The position numbers and the translations under genes are program-made. From contig NC_086258.1 in NCBI RefSeq assembly GCF_021018805.1, positions 13,737,936 through 13,801,935 on the forward strand: a stretch of DNA of 64,000 nucleotides. The letters are read 5' to 3'. Shown here piece by piece: positions 1-12,178 of this stretch (its first letter is position 1; each line of letters opens with the position of its first letter). Source of the stretch: Prinia subflava. Lineage: Eukaryota > Chordata > Aves > Passeriformes > Cisticolidae. Under the pieces are notes generated by a model, which ran no database searches, had not been told where the DNA came from, and saw only the letters and a list, made by a program, of their open reading frames with translations.

Positions 1-3000
1 AAACATAAACTCATGTAGAATTATATATTCCTGTAAACTTGATCCATAAAAAGAATTTGGGGTCTTTTCAGTTCCTTGGTTGAGTCTCTGAAGAGAAGCA
101 TGATATTTTACTTATTAACTGAGAAGACTCTGAAGGAAAAGAAATTTAAGGCAGGAATGACTATGATGGAGAGGTGTGCAACATGGTACAGAGAATTGTG
201 TGCTGTAAAAGGCAGCTCACTCTCTATTACTGTTCAAAAATTTTCTTTTCTGAAGCAGTTGTTGTCAGTTGTTGAGATTATAATTCAGGGTGTTTTCTGT
301 ATTCAAAATTCCTCAACTTCTCCAGCTCTGTTACTTGATGCTTCTTGTTAATGCAGACATGCAAGTGAAAAAGATACTGGAAGTAATTTAGGACTTCTTT
401 AGCTGCTGATGTACTCTTAAACATTTTCTTTATCACTATTTAAATTCAACCCATCAGGCAACTCTAGGATAAAATATAACTGTTAGTCTCCAGGATTAGA
501 CAGATTTTTATTTGAATTAAATACATTTTATTTGCAGTTTGAGGTTGCCAAGTTAATTAATATCATGTCCTATGACTCATTTATTCACCTTTAAGATATA
601 AATAAAGGTTTCATACTCCAGAGTAATACAAGATACCACTTGGTATCAGGCCTCAATCAGCACTGTGAGCACACAGCTCGTTATTCTGTAAAAGGGCAGG
701 TTCTGCATCCTTTAAACTTCTTAACTGAATTTGATAATTCAGATCCTTAGCAAAGAAAAGTGCCAGCAGACACAATGGAGCTGGCACAGAGATTATCTTG
801 CTTTCCCACAACTCCAGTTATTCTATTGCTTTTCTTACGCAGTGAGGTCAGCTGCTCTTGGGTTTTCTCACATTTTCTCAAGCAACTTCCTCAGCCACTA
901 GAAGCTGAAGTTTCCCACCCCTTTGCTAATTCTGTGTAAGAGGCGTGGCCTGAACCCAGAAGATATCAAAGCATTCACCATTAACTGAAATCTGGGACAA
1001 TAAAGAGCCAAAAGAGTCACCCAGTACAACCTAGGGATAATATGTGCTGGTGAGAGCAGACTCCACCAGCCTCTAAGGCTGAAGCCCTGTTACAGTAAAC
1101 TCAAATTAGGAAACAGCAGCACAAATCAACACTGCCTCTGGCATGGCACCTTAGTCCTGAAGGATCCCATATTTACACATGAAAAAGATCCCTCTCTACT
1201 CTTTGCCTCAGGTGCAAACACAGATCTGGAAGATGACACTGCACTCACACCACACCTTTTGCCAGCACGGAGATTTGCTGACAGCTACGAGTCCTGGGAC
1301 TGTGCAGGGTTTGTGTTCAGGAAGTCATTTCTAAATGGACACAGAATGGTGCAGGCAAAGCTGTTTAAATTCCAAAGGTTGTAATGAGACAGCTCTGCAG
1401 GTACCAACACGTTCCACCTTGCAGGTGAGTAGAGAGCGAGGAAATGAGCTTGGAATGAATGTCTGTACCGAGGGCTCATGTTACACTGCACAGCAGAAGC
1501 TGCAAAAGCTCCTCTGACACATTTGCAGAGATTTAAAACAACCTGCTGAGAAGAGGTTCTCACACTCAGGATGTGAATAGTCATATTCAGAAGGGCACTT
1601 GTATTTTATATTTATTTAACCACTGCTTGATTATAGAATTCCCTTTTTTTGCAAGAAGTAGGTCACCTTCCAGTCTCCTGCAACAAAATGTTTAGGAAAC
1701 CAAGGCACATGACTATCAACACAACACAGCTTGTTGGAGACAGAATATGTGTAAGAACACACAGCTCTGCTCCCACAGTGCATTGTGCAAGTCTGCATTT
1801 TAAAAGCAGTGGTTCCCCATAAACACATCACAGAATCTCAGAATGGTTTGGGTTGGAAGGGACCTTAAATATCACCTTGCTCCAACCTGCTGCCATGGGC
1901 AGGGACCCCTTCCACTAGACCAGGTTACTCAATATTTGAATTGAGTTTGAATTAAGAATTCCATCCTCAGAGATTGCACTGAAACCACACAGAAAATACA
2001 GGCTTTTGCAAGCCAAGCGTAGTACACAGGAATCCAGAAGCACTCCTGGTTGGAAGACAACTCATCCTGCTTTGGTCTGGCACAACTTATCAACACCAAG
2101 ACAACTCCTGCTGAAAGACCTCTCAATTCCAGAACCACATTTGTGCTTAACAATAACAAAAAATAAAAAAACCCCAAACATAGCAACATTCTGAAAAAAA
2201 TACAGCAAAGATGTTCTCCAGTAAAGCCAGACCAGCATCAATGGGCAATACAAGACCAGATTCTCCTGTCAGTCTCAGAAGCCTTCTCCCAATAGTTTAT
2301 GCACTCAGTCATGTCCCAAAAGAAGCAACTCCTGTGCCCTTCAAGCAGAGTGGGACAACTGAACACTCAATCCCACATCCAAGAGGAGATCCAAAGGGAA
2401 ATCCATGCCTACTTCCCAGTACAGGGGCATAGAGAGGTTAAAGAGATGAAACTGGGAGGAAAATCACCACTGCAGAAGCTGCTGGAAGCCTTCTGAAGGT
2501 CACTGTCACAAACACAACGTAGCCACTTGAATGAACGACAGGTAAGACACTTCTCTTCCAGGCTCTACACTTGTGACCTCACAGCTGTCCTGTAAGATGG
2601 GAATCCACCCCCCAAAAGTGCAAGACCTCAACATGTGGCAACTTAGCCTGGCTTCACACACAACTGACCTCTGCAGGATCGTGCTCTATAATCAGGCTCA
2701 TTTCAAGATGTGTTGCCTGTGCAACTGAAAGATTAATAAACTTTCCTAATATTCTGCTTAATTAATGTTCTTGCGTGTACAACAGCCCCCCTAGTATTTG
2801 GACGGAATGCTGAAAAGTCCAAGCAGAATAAGACAAAATACAATAAATCTCCCAGTAAACTGAACAATACTTGCCAAAAATACTCGTCTGCAACAGAAAA
2901 ATGCTGCATGGAAGCTGCTACAAAGCTATCACTGTAACTTCAAGCAGAACACGCCTTTTCCTGTCTTCTATAATCTGATCTAGCACTTGCAGGCACGTCA

Positions 3001-6000
3001 CAGAAAAAGTTGTGATCCAGAGGTGAGTGCATATCCTACAGTCCTTACTGTATCATCTGTGTCTGCAGTTCTGTGCAAATATGGACAAAAACAAAGGGTC
3101 ATCTCTTCCTCTGCAGCTTTCTGGCTTAAAAATTCCCAACAACATTCAGTGTTACTTGAAGTAGGACAAAAGGTATCTGTCTGAAGATCAACAGTCGCTG
3201 GTAGCAACGATCAAAACCCACCCAAAAGTTACCTTTAACAAGAACAAACCCTGAACACATTCAAAGCTTATCATGCATCTGAGTTAACTCGGCTCTCATC
3301 ACACTCTTCCATTCTCAGAGAACAAGGAGACTCCTGGAGAATACTTCAAAATGCTCCTGTGTTAACAGCCCTCACAGCAAGCTCAAGAAATGGCTGACAT
3401 GAGAGGGAACTACAAGGCTGCTCTTACTCACAAGGGCCTTGCTCAGTGCTCCACAGCACCAAACGCTGCTCAGCTGCCAGTGCCTGGGAGCAAAGCTCCA
3501 GGAGAACAGCTCACCAGCACAGACAGAAACGCTAGGAAATGCCTAGGTAAGTCAGCTTGCATGCTGCACAATTAACAGAATGGCTGTGTTTATCCAAGTC
3601 ATGTCGGGAGATTTTTAGCGGAAACCAAGCAGTGACGGGAAATGTGAAATGTTAATGAGGTGTCAGAAGGTGCTGGGCTGATTCAGACTGAATCTGTAAC
3701 TCAACCTTGACAGCTGAGAGGCCAGAGGAGAAACAAGCCCAGTGGCTGAAGGAGAGGGAGCCTGAGGATGACCAGAATCTCCAGTGAAGTTACAGAAATG
3801 CCTCTGGGACAGTCTGCAGCTACCTGTGCTATGGAACAATCACCTGAATGAGTTTGGTTTGTAATAAAATGTGAGGGATTATAACATTAACCACCTGGGA
3901 AGCACTGAAGTGGCACATATTGCACTAAGCTGTAATTAGCTCTTTCCAGTTTTAAAGAGCTACACAAGCATGACCTAATGAATTTTCATAAATACTGCTG
4001 CTAGTGGCCAGAAGGCCCCTATTTTTATACCAAGGAAAATAAATCATATTGGCTATCCCATGACCACTTGAGTTAACAAAATGAGGAAGGACACTCCAGT
4101 GAACTAGACATGGAAATGCTGATTCCTAATTCCATTAAAATACAACCAAGTTCTTTTTTTTTTTTGCTGCTATAAAAAGATCATATTGTTTCCTTAGTCT
4201 CCCAACATCATCAGTAAAAGATCCCAGAGAAGAATGAAAAAATCAAGAGCAGCTTAACAAGCCTTCACAAACATACATATATGTTGTGCATATATATTGA
4301 AGTTTTAACCACATTCTTGCAGAAACTTCAATCTTAAACCTTTTTTGTCTGTACTTCCTACCTGCCCAAGCTACAAGTGGCTTCTACACTACACATTCTT
4401 GCTGCCTTTCCTCCAGAATTTATATGTAAAGTTTAACATTTTTCACTCCTTACCCCTCACTGCTCCATTTTCCATTTGCTCACCTCCACCTCTGTCCCAA
4501 AGTGTCCTGTTCCCATGGCAAACACTTCCCCAGTGCTTCTGCCTGTGCTCTCTTAGTGTGAGCCATGTTTTTCTGTCCAATGAAAAGTTAAACTCACTCA
4601 ACAGTCTGAAAAGAAGTTAGAGCAGATACAGTCCAATAACGCCCCTTTACCACATCGGTCCCAGTGCTTTACAGTATTTTTGTGCCACTTTTCTCTCTCT
4701 CCTAAGGATTGCTGCTGTCTCTCCTTTCATCCTATTTTTTTGCCACAAGCAGCTAAACTGGAAGCAGAACAGTATTTTCCTCTTTTCTCCCATTCTACAG
4801 TTGTTAAAAAATTTAGTCTGGAGCCTTGACTTCTAGAGTCAGTACTTGACACGCCTGAACTGTCTGTGTCTCTCCCAACTTCCCCCTGCTCTACCTCCTG
4901 ACTGGGACACGCCTGTCACTCCCTCCTTAACCATTTGTGTCCTCCTTTCTTGTCACAGCACAGATCTGAACGCTATCCTGCAAAGCCTGGAGCAGGTACA
5001 GCAAAAAACTCACACTGCTCCAGGACTTCTCTCTGTTCTGCCGCCCACATGGAGCTCTGGCAGAACTTAAGCTGAAGCTTACTGGGGTAAAACTGAGACT
5101 TCATGCTTGGCCAGCACAGATCACACTGCCTGCACTCCACACAATGACATCATTCAGCTGCCTTTTTTTTTTCTTTCATGTTTATAACTTACTATAAATA
5201 TGTCCAGCTGAGACTTTGAAATGATTTAGGAAATAAAGTAATATAAGTACAAATAAAGCAGTTACCTTGCTTTCAAAAATCATTAGGACAGCACTCAACT
5301 ATTAAGAGCACCTAAAAATATTCCTGAGTTCTGCCTAAAGCACAACATAATAAATACATATTTTTGCAGATAATTACACAGATTTAGGGATTTACAGAAA
5401 AAAGCAACAGCTTTTTTTCTGCAAGGTTCAGAAGAACAAATTCTTCACAACCCACTCAAAGTGAAACTCTGCACATGTTTCAGTTATGGAAAGAACCCAC
5501 TTCCCAGAGCCTCAAGATGACAGAACAGTAATTGCTCCCTTCATTACACAGCCTCAAGTAACTAAACATGTTTAATCGAAGACAAAACTGTTTTATTGAA
5601 CAGATTTTAAAGCAGATCCCTCCAGCACAGCAATTACACCACTAGAAGTCACATCTGCACCAGAATCTTGACTACAGAAGAGCAATTACTCTTTTATGAT
5701 CACTTGAAGGTGAAACTCAAGGAGCACCAGGTCTCCTTAGGAACTTATTTACAGAGCTCAGCCCAGGGCTGGGCAGGTGATAGGCCACTGCAGCACCTGC
5801 CCACTCTGCAATCTCCAGAAGACATTCCATGATCAGGGCAATATATATTTATAGAATATTTACACAACCTCTTTAAGTCAGGCCATGATTACACAACCAT
5901 TCATAATAGCTCAACAGGAGACATCATGAGCTATTGTTCGGATTCACACTAACACAAAGGTTATTTTTAAGATGTAAAAACACAAAGCCACTTATGTTTG

Positions 6001-6845
6001 AGAGACCTACAAGAATAGATTTAATCTATTTTAAGGTTCTCAACCCCCACCCCCATAAAATCCCATGCCACTGGCATACACAAGTCTATGAAGCAACAAT
6101 CAAATTTAACTCGAATTTTTCATTTCTTTTTGCAGCATTTGCATGGGAATGGTGCAAAGGAAGTTCAGCTGTCACTGTTCGAGCTGCAGCTCAGGAATCA
6201 AGAGATTTCTTTTTCCTTTCCAACCCCACTACTGAATTGTATACTCCATCTCTCCCCCACTATTAAATTGTGTATTCCATCTTCAGCTGAGAACTTCAAT
6301 GTAACAAAAATCTCATTACATGAGTATTAACACAGACATTCAAAACTAAACAGGAAGTATACAGAGGGAATGTTTGCTAGATTGCTCAAACTGGAATAGA
6401 GAAGGGAGTGGTTTTTAAATTCTTCTCATTAACCCATGCATATCTTTTCTTTAAAAATCACATTATTATTAAGTCTGTCTACTGCAAACCATTTTTTTTT
6501 TGTTTGGCTTGGTTTTTCAAGTTGATGCACCAGTTAATAAAAGGGTGGTAATAATCATATGGTAAAAATATTGTGCAGGTACCAGCTTTGTTGCAAAACT
6601 TAAAAGCCCTCAATACCTCAGCTTTCCCACATATGAAATGAGCACGACTACGTCAGAATCTCTTTTATTATTATTAAAAAAAACAAGGGGGGAAGTAGCT
6701 AAATGCAGCTGTGTGCAACACCACAGGGTAACAATCAACCACTCCAAAACGTGTAAGGAAGCGGCTTGGTGGGCGTTTCACAGAGAAGCAACACAGCAAC
6801 AAAATCACACACGGGCAGTTGAAGACACAGAAGGGCAAATCTTAC
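1..6845 (-). other. GNA13: GNA13 intron 2 (partial)
   Basis: This stretch follows the GNA13 exon 2 donor on the minus strand and runs off the left edge. It is AT-rich with no convincing exon. The conserved remainder of a G-alpha protein (switch I/II, the NKxD guanine motif and the C-terminal helix) was looked for and not found, so exons 3 and 4 should lie further left. It holds one short CR1 fragment near 1828 and otherwise ordinary intronic sequence. The open frames here are short and resemble nothing I know. Confidence 0.8.
1828..1926 (-). mobile_element. CR1 LINE 3'-end fragment
   Basis: It reads as the reverse complement of a CR1 3' end: a cacagaatctcagaatgg start, then 'tttgggttggaagggacctta' and 'gccatgggcagggaccccttcc'. 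This is the standard avian CR1 signature. It is 5'-truncated, about 100 bp long, and sits in GNA13 intron 2. Confidence 0.9.
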
Positions 6846-7072
6846 CAGCTGGAACTCCCTGCGCCGGTCGTAGGCGTGCTGGATGCCGCTGTCTGCCCAC
6901 AGGGCTCGGATGGCCGGCAGGTAGTCTAAAAAAACCCCCGTCTCCACCATGCCCTGCACCACGGTGACCGCGCGGGTGTCGAAAGCCATCACCTTGTCCC
7001 CGTTGCTCTGGTTGGCAGGATCTCCCCAAGGGATATGGAGTTTCTCTCTGGCGTCCACGAGGACTCGCACGC
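6846..7072 (-). CDS. GNA13: GNA13 exon 2 (G-alpha-13)
   Basis: This 227-nt coding exon is bounded by an acceptor (attgcag) and a donor (CTG|GTAAG) on the minus strand. It completes a split Gly codon from exon 1 and ends in phase 0. The peptide reads VRVLVDAREKLHIPWGD, then GMVETGVFLDYLPAIRALW, and ends YDRRREFQL, which is the start of the alpha-helical domain of G-alpha-13. The exon length equals what I expect for the human exon. One oddity is GTG (Val) at the second residue, where I recall Met in mammals. The related GNA12 is excluded because its sequence in this segment differs much more. The rest of the protein, including the switch regions, is outside the window. Confidence 0.96.
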
Positions 7073-9332
7073 CTGCAATGACAGGGAAGAGCGCTGTGAG
7101 CGGAGTTTCTCAGCATCTACTGTTTCACCAGCCCGCAGATCTGCAGAGAGGCAAACAATGCTCCTACTCTGCACAAAGCTCAATGGGAACATCCACCCGT
7201 GGGGAATCAGGAGGTGCCCAAAAAACTGACCCAAACCAGTGCATTTACAGGTAATTCCAAACCCCAGATTGGCTGTCTCAAGAACACAACCATGACCAAC
7301 AGGATCATATCCACAGTGCAAGTTTAACCCTTGAAAAAGTGTTATTTTTAATTCCTAAGTTTAGCCAACCTGTGCTACCAAACTCTTTCACTCAGCATGA
7401 GTACCAGACAAAATATTTAAATACTTTTTGTTTTAATAAATAGTTTATTTCAAAATATGTTAAACCACCTGATGTCTTGCTTTAAAGTTCTCTAGCTTTT
7501 GTGCTCCTATCAACTTGATATCTAATTATATCCAATTATACAAACAGAGTATTTCTATCATTGCCTTTAGTATTTTCAGAGAGACTAAGACATGTACTAA
7601 AATCATTGCACTTGCTAAAAATATGTTTGTATAGCTTAAGTGCACAAGGAGTTGTATCACCTAAAGGCTTCCCTGCACTTCTGTGGTTGTTTTGGTAAAT
7701 ATTCTCTAGAAGAACAAGAGTATTTTAACCTTCTTTTTAAAGTTCTTCTGAAGGATATAAACCCACTCTGCTCATATTAATAAGGTAAATGCAGGGAAAT
7801 GATTTCTAGTACTAAATTTACTGATGAAAAAATAAAAAGAAAATTCTAGAAAGAATAAGCAACTGTAAAGGCATGGGAAGATATGTAAGGAAATTAAGAT
7901 GTGGCAACAAATGACTGTACAGTAACATACCCATTCAGTGCTAAAGTGTTTTGCCAAGGTTCACTCCCTTTCCATGGTTTTTCTCTCTGGCAAAGGCAGG
8001 TATCTGTCAAATCTACCTGTGACTGCATGAGAACAGCCTCCCAGCCAGATGTGCAGTTCCTACACGCATCCTTTCACAGAGTGTGACGTAGCTTTAGTAA
8101 TAAACTTTACCCTGGGTGACATACAGGCTCGTGATTTCTACTGCTATCTATAGTTTTTCCAGGCTTGATTCATAAGCAGGTTTGTAAAGCAATTCTCTTT
8201 AAGAATTGCTGGATTTTCAGGGGTTGAGTCTGGCAACACTTTGCTGTTTTGAGAAACTTCATTAAGATTTTGTCCAACTATTACACAGTCCAAACCGAAA
8301 ATCCAAGGAGTGATTTAGATAAGAGAGAAAATGGGTGAGGATGACCAATGAAGTCAGGATGACAGCAGTGAGATCAAGCGTCCACTACTCCTCTAAACCA
8401 TGTGTGGAGGTTTTGGCAAAGCATCTATGAAGAGAGGCTCTGCCTGCGGGTTGCTGTTAATTGATGTGTCGGCCGAGTTTCCAACACAACGGCAGCGATT
8501 CTTCCACTGCAGTGAAATGCTGAGAGCACAGGGCTGGGCTCCTCACACACTTCCAGGTGCATCTTCCCCCTATCCATTACCGCTCATTACTGCACTCGCA
8601 CTACCAGGAAATCACAGAATCACGGAACCAATTAGATTGGAAAATACCTCTGAGATCATTCAGTCCAACCTATGACCGAACACCACCCTGTCAAACACAC
8701 TTGTCAGCAAGTGCCACGTCCAGTCTCAAACACCTCCAGCGACAATGACTCCACCACCTCCCTGGACAGCCCATTCCCGTGTCTGACGTGAAGAAATTCT
8801 TCCTAATGTCAAGCATATACCTCCTCTCATACAGCTGAAGACTGTCCCCTCATCCTATCCCTGGTTCCCTGAGCAGAGCCCGACCCCCACCTGGCTACAA
8901 AGTCCTTGCAGTGGTTGTAGAGAGCGATAAGCTCATCCTTGAGCGTCCCGTTCTTCAGGCTGAGCCCCCCAGTTCCCCCAGCCACCCCTTGTGCTCCAGC
9001 CCCTTCCCCAGCTCTGCTGCCCTTCTCTGGCCTCGCTCCAGCGCAGCACCAGAAGGCAAAGCCGGGACCTCCCGGGCTCAACCCGCTGCTCCGGGGGCCG
9101 GAGCCGCCCCGCGGGCCGCACCCGGGCGGCGCGGTGACAACCCCGCGGGCCCGGAGGGGCTGCGCGCCGGCCCCGGGCCAAGGATGAGGGGCCGGGACAG
9201 CGCGGGAGGAGGAGGCGGCGGCGGCCCCGCGGCTCCCCCGGCCGGCGGGACCCGCCCGAGCCGCCTCTCCCCGCCCCTGCCCGGCCGGGCCCGGCGCTCG
9301 CAGGGCGGCCCGTCCCCGCCGCCCTCACCCAC
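7073..9332 (-). other. GNA13: GNA13 intron 1
   Basis: This 2.26-kb intron lies between GNA13 exons 1 and 2 (donor G|GTGGGT, acceptor TTGCAG on the minus strand). Its promoter-proximal 0.3 kb is part of the CpG island. Next to that lies a CR1 copy (about 8609-9045), and the remainder is AT-rich without further signals that I can name. Confidence 0.85.
8609..9045 (-). mobile_element. CR1 LINE, 5'-truncated, in GNA13 intron 1
   Basis: Reverse-oriented CR1 3' region. It starts at aatcacagaatcacgg and continues through 'gactccaccacctccctgg', 'gtgaagaaattcttcctaatg', 'cagagcccgacccccacctgg' and 'tgtagagagcgataagctca', ending in the 'tctccaggctgagcc'-like part close to the CpG island. It explains the small ORFs on either strand here. 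Confidence 0.9.
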
Positions 9333-9860
9333 CCTTGATCACGTTGCTGTAGATGGTGGCGCGGAACTCCTCGCGGGCCGCGCGGTCCCAGTCCTGCCCG
9401 TGGATGATCCGCATCTGCTTGAGGAAGGTGGACTTGCCGCTCTCGCCCGCGCCCAGCAGCAGGATCTTGACGAGGCGCTTCACGTAGGTCTTCTCGCGGT
9501 TGAGGCACTTGTCGATCTCCTTGGACTTGCGCTGCTGCTCGGCCTCGCCGCTGGTGAGGAGGCAGCCGGGGAAGCAGCCGGACAGCGCGGAGCGGGACGG
9601 CAGGAAATCCGCCATCTTAGCGAGCGCTGCCAGCGAGGGGAGCGCCCGCCCGCCGCCAGCGCCGCGCGCGCCCCGCACCGCGCCTGCGCGCCCCGCCACG
9701 CCCGCCTCGCACGCTCCCGCCCGGCGCGTGACGAGCGCGGGCCCCGCCCACAGCGCGGGCCCCGCCCTGTCCCCGGCCCCTCACAGGAAATGGCGGGAGC
9801 GGCGGGGTCCGAGTCACCCACCGGGACCCTCAGAGCGCCCAGCCCGGCCCCGGCCCTGCA
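9080..9860. promoter_or_regulatory. GNA13: CpG island over the GNA13 promoter and exon 1
   Basis: A very GC- and CpG-rich block covers the end of intron 1, exon 1 and about 240 bp upstream of the GNA13 start codon. No TATA box is evident on the minus strand. On that strand the start codon lies inside an AAGATGGCGG sequence (about 9609-9618), a match to the YY1 consensus, as often seen in TATA-less CpG-island promoters where YY1 binds at the initiation region. A TGACG half-CRE is seen near 9728. The transcription start itself cannot be placed from sequence alone. Confidence 0.7.
9333..9615 (-). CDS. GNA13: GNA13 exon 1 (G-alpha-13 N-terminus)
   Basis: This 283-nt coding part of exon 1 begins at an ATG read leftward from 9615 and ends at donor AAG G|GTGGGT (phase 1). 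The protein starts MADFLPSRS and carries Cys14 and Cys18, the palmitoylation sites known in G-alpha-13. An amphipathic helix rich in Lys and Glu follows, then the P-loop GAGESGKST at residues 55-63 and [11 protein letters not shown]. The product is the alpha subunit of heterotrimeric G13, at the inner face of the plasma membrane; it couples receptors to RhoGEFs. Length and phase equal those of the human exon as I know it. The 331-aa open frame on the opposite strand here is a by-product of GC richness. Only residues 1 to about 170 of roughly 377 lie in this window. Confidence 0.97.
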
Positions 9861-10212
9861 GCACATCCCAGCAGGTGCCTCAGAGCCTTGCCCGAACGCT
9901 GCTTGAGCTCTGGCAGGCAGAGCTGCTTTCAACCGGACTGACAATTCGTTTGTAAAACTCTGCTTTTTCCTCAACAAATCGCTCCACCCGCTTTGAACTT
10001 GAGCTTAAAATTGCCATTTTTCAGCACCGTTGGTGGAGGAGATCCAGGCTGTACCTCCTGGCAGGTGCCAGGCTGCTCACGAGGAAACACAGTGAAAGAA
10101 CACTGAGGCACAGGGTGCTGCTGTGTAATGGAGTTAAAGGTTTATAGATGCACATGATCATAATTTTTACGTGCTTTGTAATGGGAAATAAAGTTAAGGT
10201 GGAGAATGACTT

Positions 10213-10435
10213 CATGTAGTCATTAAAGTTTGGAAGAGACCTTTAAAATCAAGTCCAACCATCCACCCAGCATTGCCATTGTAACCACAAAACCACATCA
10301 CCCAGGACAGGTCCGGATGTTTCTTGAACACTTTAGGGAAGGTGACTCCACCATCTTCCTGGGCAGCCCCTTCCAATGCCAGACCACCCTAACAGTGATT
10401 TTTTTTTCCTAATCTCTAATCTGAATCTCCCATGT
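10213..10435 (-). mobile_element. CR1 LINE fragment
   Basis: Reverse-oriented, diverged CR1: 'ttggaagagacctttaaaat', 'aagtccaaccatccaccc', 'ggtgactccaccatcttcct', 'gggcagccccttccaatgcc', then the 'ttttcctaatctctaatctg' block. It abuts a second CR1 copy that starts near 10502. Confidence 0.85.
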
Positions 10436-10501
10436 CTCATCTTCAGGCCATGTCCACCAGTCCACTCACTCTAGGCATAGCAGAAGAAACTAAGTTGTAG
10501 A

Positions 10502-10985
10502 AACACAGAATCAGTTAGGTTGGAAGAAATGTCTGAGATCGTCCAGCTCAATCTGTGACTGATCACCTCCTTGTCAACTGGACCATGGCACCAATTAGGG
10601 CCACATCCATCCTTTCCTTAAGCACCTCCAGGGTATCTCCAGCACATCTCTGGGCAGTCCATTCCGATGCCTTTTCTATGAAGAAATTTTCAATGATATC
10701 CAACCTCAACTTCCCCTGGAGCAGCTTGAGGTCGTTTCCTCTTGTCCTGTCCCTTGTTCCCTGGGAGCAGAGCCTGATCCCACACCTGGCTGCACTGTTA
10801 TAGAGTGAGAAGGTCCCCCCTGAACCTTCTTTTCTCCAGGCTGAGCCCCCAGAGTTCCCTCAGTGCCTCCTGGTGCTCCAGCCCTTTCCCAGCTCCATTC
10901 CCTTCTCCAGACATGCTCCAGCCCTTCAATCTTCTTCCTGAACTGCGGGGCCCAGAACTGGACACAGGAATTGGCACACCGCTCC
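10502..10985 (-). mobile_element. CR1 LINE, 5'-truncated
   Basis: Reverse-oriented CR1, longer than its neighbours. It starts at acacagaatcagttaggttgg, with the 'ccttgtcaactggaccatgg' segment, 'agcagcttgaggtcgtttcc', 'tctccaggctgagccccc' and 'gggcccagaactggacacag', where it is cut off. Its 5' end faces the 5' end of a plus-strand CR1 copy about 20 bp away. Confidence 0.9.
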
Positions 10986-11002
10986 TGTCCCTATCAGGGT
11001 AT

Positions 11003-11346
11003 GTTTAGTAGAGAAGACTGAGAGGAGATCTCATCAATGCACATAAATATCTCCAAGGTGAGTGCCAAGAGGATGGTCCCAGAGTCTTCAATGGTACCCA
11101 GTGACAGAATGAGGAGCAATGACTGTAAACAAGAAGTTCCACCTCAATGTGAGGAAGAACTTTTTCCATGGAGGGAGCAGAGCCCTGGAACAGCTGCCCA
11201 GAGAGATTATGGAGCCTCCCTCTCTGAATATATTCCAAACACACCTGGACCTGTTCGTGTGTCACCTGCTTAGGCAGGGGCGTTGGACTGGATGATCTCA
11301 GGAGGTCTCTTCCAACCCTAACAAACCTGGGATTCTGGGATTCCAT
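11003..11346 (+). mobile_element. CR1 LINE, 5'-truncated, forward
   Basis: Sense-oriented CR1 3' region: 'gaagactgagaggagatctc', 'cacctcaatgtgaggaagaa', 'ccctggaacagctgcccaga' and 'gttggactggatgatctcag'. It closes with the repeated octamer-like tail gggattctgggattcc. It lies head to head with the minus-strand copy to its left. Confidence 0.9.
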
Positions 11347-12126
11347 GGAAACAGCCCATGGCTCAGCCGACCCCTGGCTGCAGGGAAGCTGCCGGGCAAG
11401 CGGCCCGGCGAGGTCAGCCCTCGGTCAGGGGGCAGGATGGTGCTTGCCAGCTAAGCAGGTTTTGTTCTCGGTGCAGAAAGAGAGGCGTTTTGTTAAAACA
11501 CTTTGAAAAATTGGCACGTCCTTCCTCTCTGCCTGGCTGAGAAGAGCTTCCCGGTACTGCAGGGCTGCAGCACCAAGCTGAGCAAACACCCTGGGTCTGA
11601 CCTCTCATGAGGCTAACAGTGAGCAAAAGAGATTTTTATCTGATACTGAGTTAAATGGAGCAAAGACATTATTTTCAATGGCAACCCTTCATGTGAGGGT
11701 AAAACAACTCATAGGCTGAGGGACCTGTAAGGACTGAAAATCCCACACTTCATTCAACTCAGTCCTAAGCACAGCTGTTCTTTTAGTCATTTGTTTAATA
11801 AATTAATTTTAACTACCATCAGTTACACTATTGTAGTGCAAAGATTGCATTAAACATTTGTCTTTCCTTACATTTCCTAGTCTTTGATATCTCTGAGTTT
11901 TCCTCTCAATCTTTTTCTGCTTTTTTTACCAACATTAATCATAACTTAGAAAAAGAAAGAAATAAATGTGGAAACTGCAAGGTGAGTTTAGAACAAGGAA
12001 ATGTCACTTGGCCCCAGCTGGAAGGATCTTCAAAATCTGAAATGGGTATCAATGTTCTCACCTTAGGTTGGTCTGGTCCCTAAACAGGGAGATAAACTGC
12101 ATGGGAATTGCTTCACAGGGCCCTAC

Positions 12127-12127
<1 letters not shown>

Positions 12128-12169
<42 letters not shown>

Positions 12170-12178
12170 CATTTCTCA
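12128..12178 (+). repeat. Poly(A) run of 51 bases
   Basis: An uninterrupted run of 51 A follows 'gggccctacc'. No retrotransposed body is recognisable immediately to its left, so it is either an expanded A tract or the tail of an insertion too diverged for me to name. The exact length in an assembly of such a tract is unreliable. Confidence 0.9.

Noticed and set aside
1..6845. Search for GNA13 exons 3-4 left of exon 2
   Set aside because: No minus-strand segment encodes the GESVKYFLDNL start or the DVGGQRS switch II block known from this family, so the rest of the gene is taken to lie outside the window.
8911..9906. 331-aa ORF on the plus strand across the CpG island
   Set aside because: It is antisense to GNA13 exon 1 (an exact family match) and is low-complexity Ala/Pro/Arg, as expected from CpG-rich DNA that lacks stop codons.
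12128..12178. Processed pseudogene ending in the long poly(A)
   Set aside because: The several hundred bases upstream show no similarity to a coding sequence or SINE that I can recognise.
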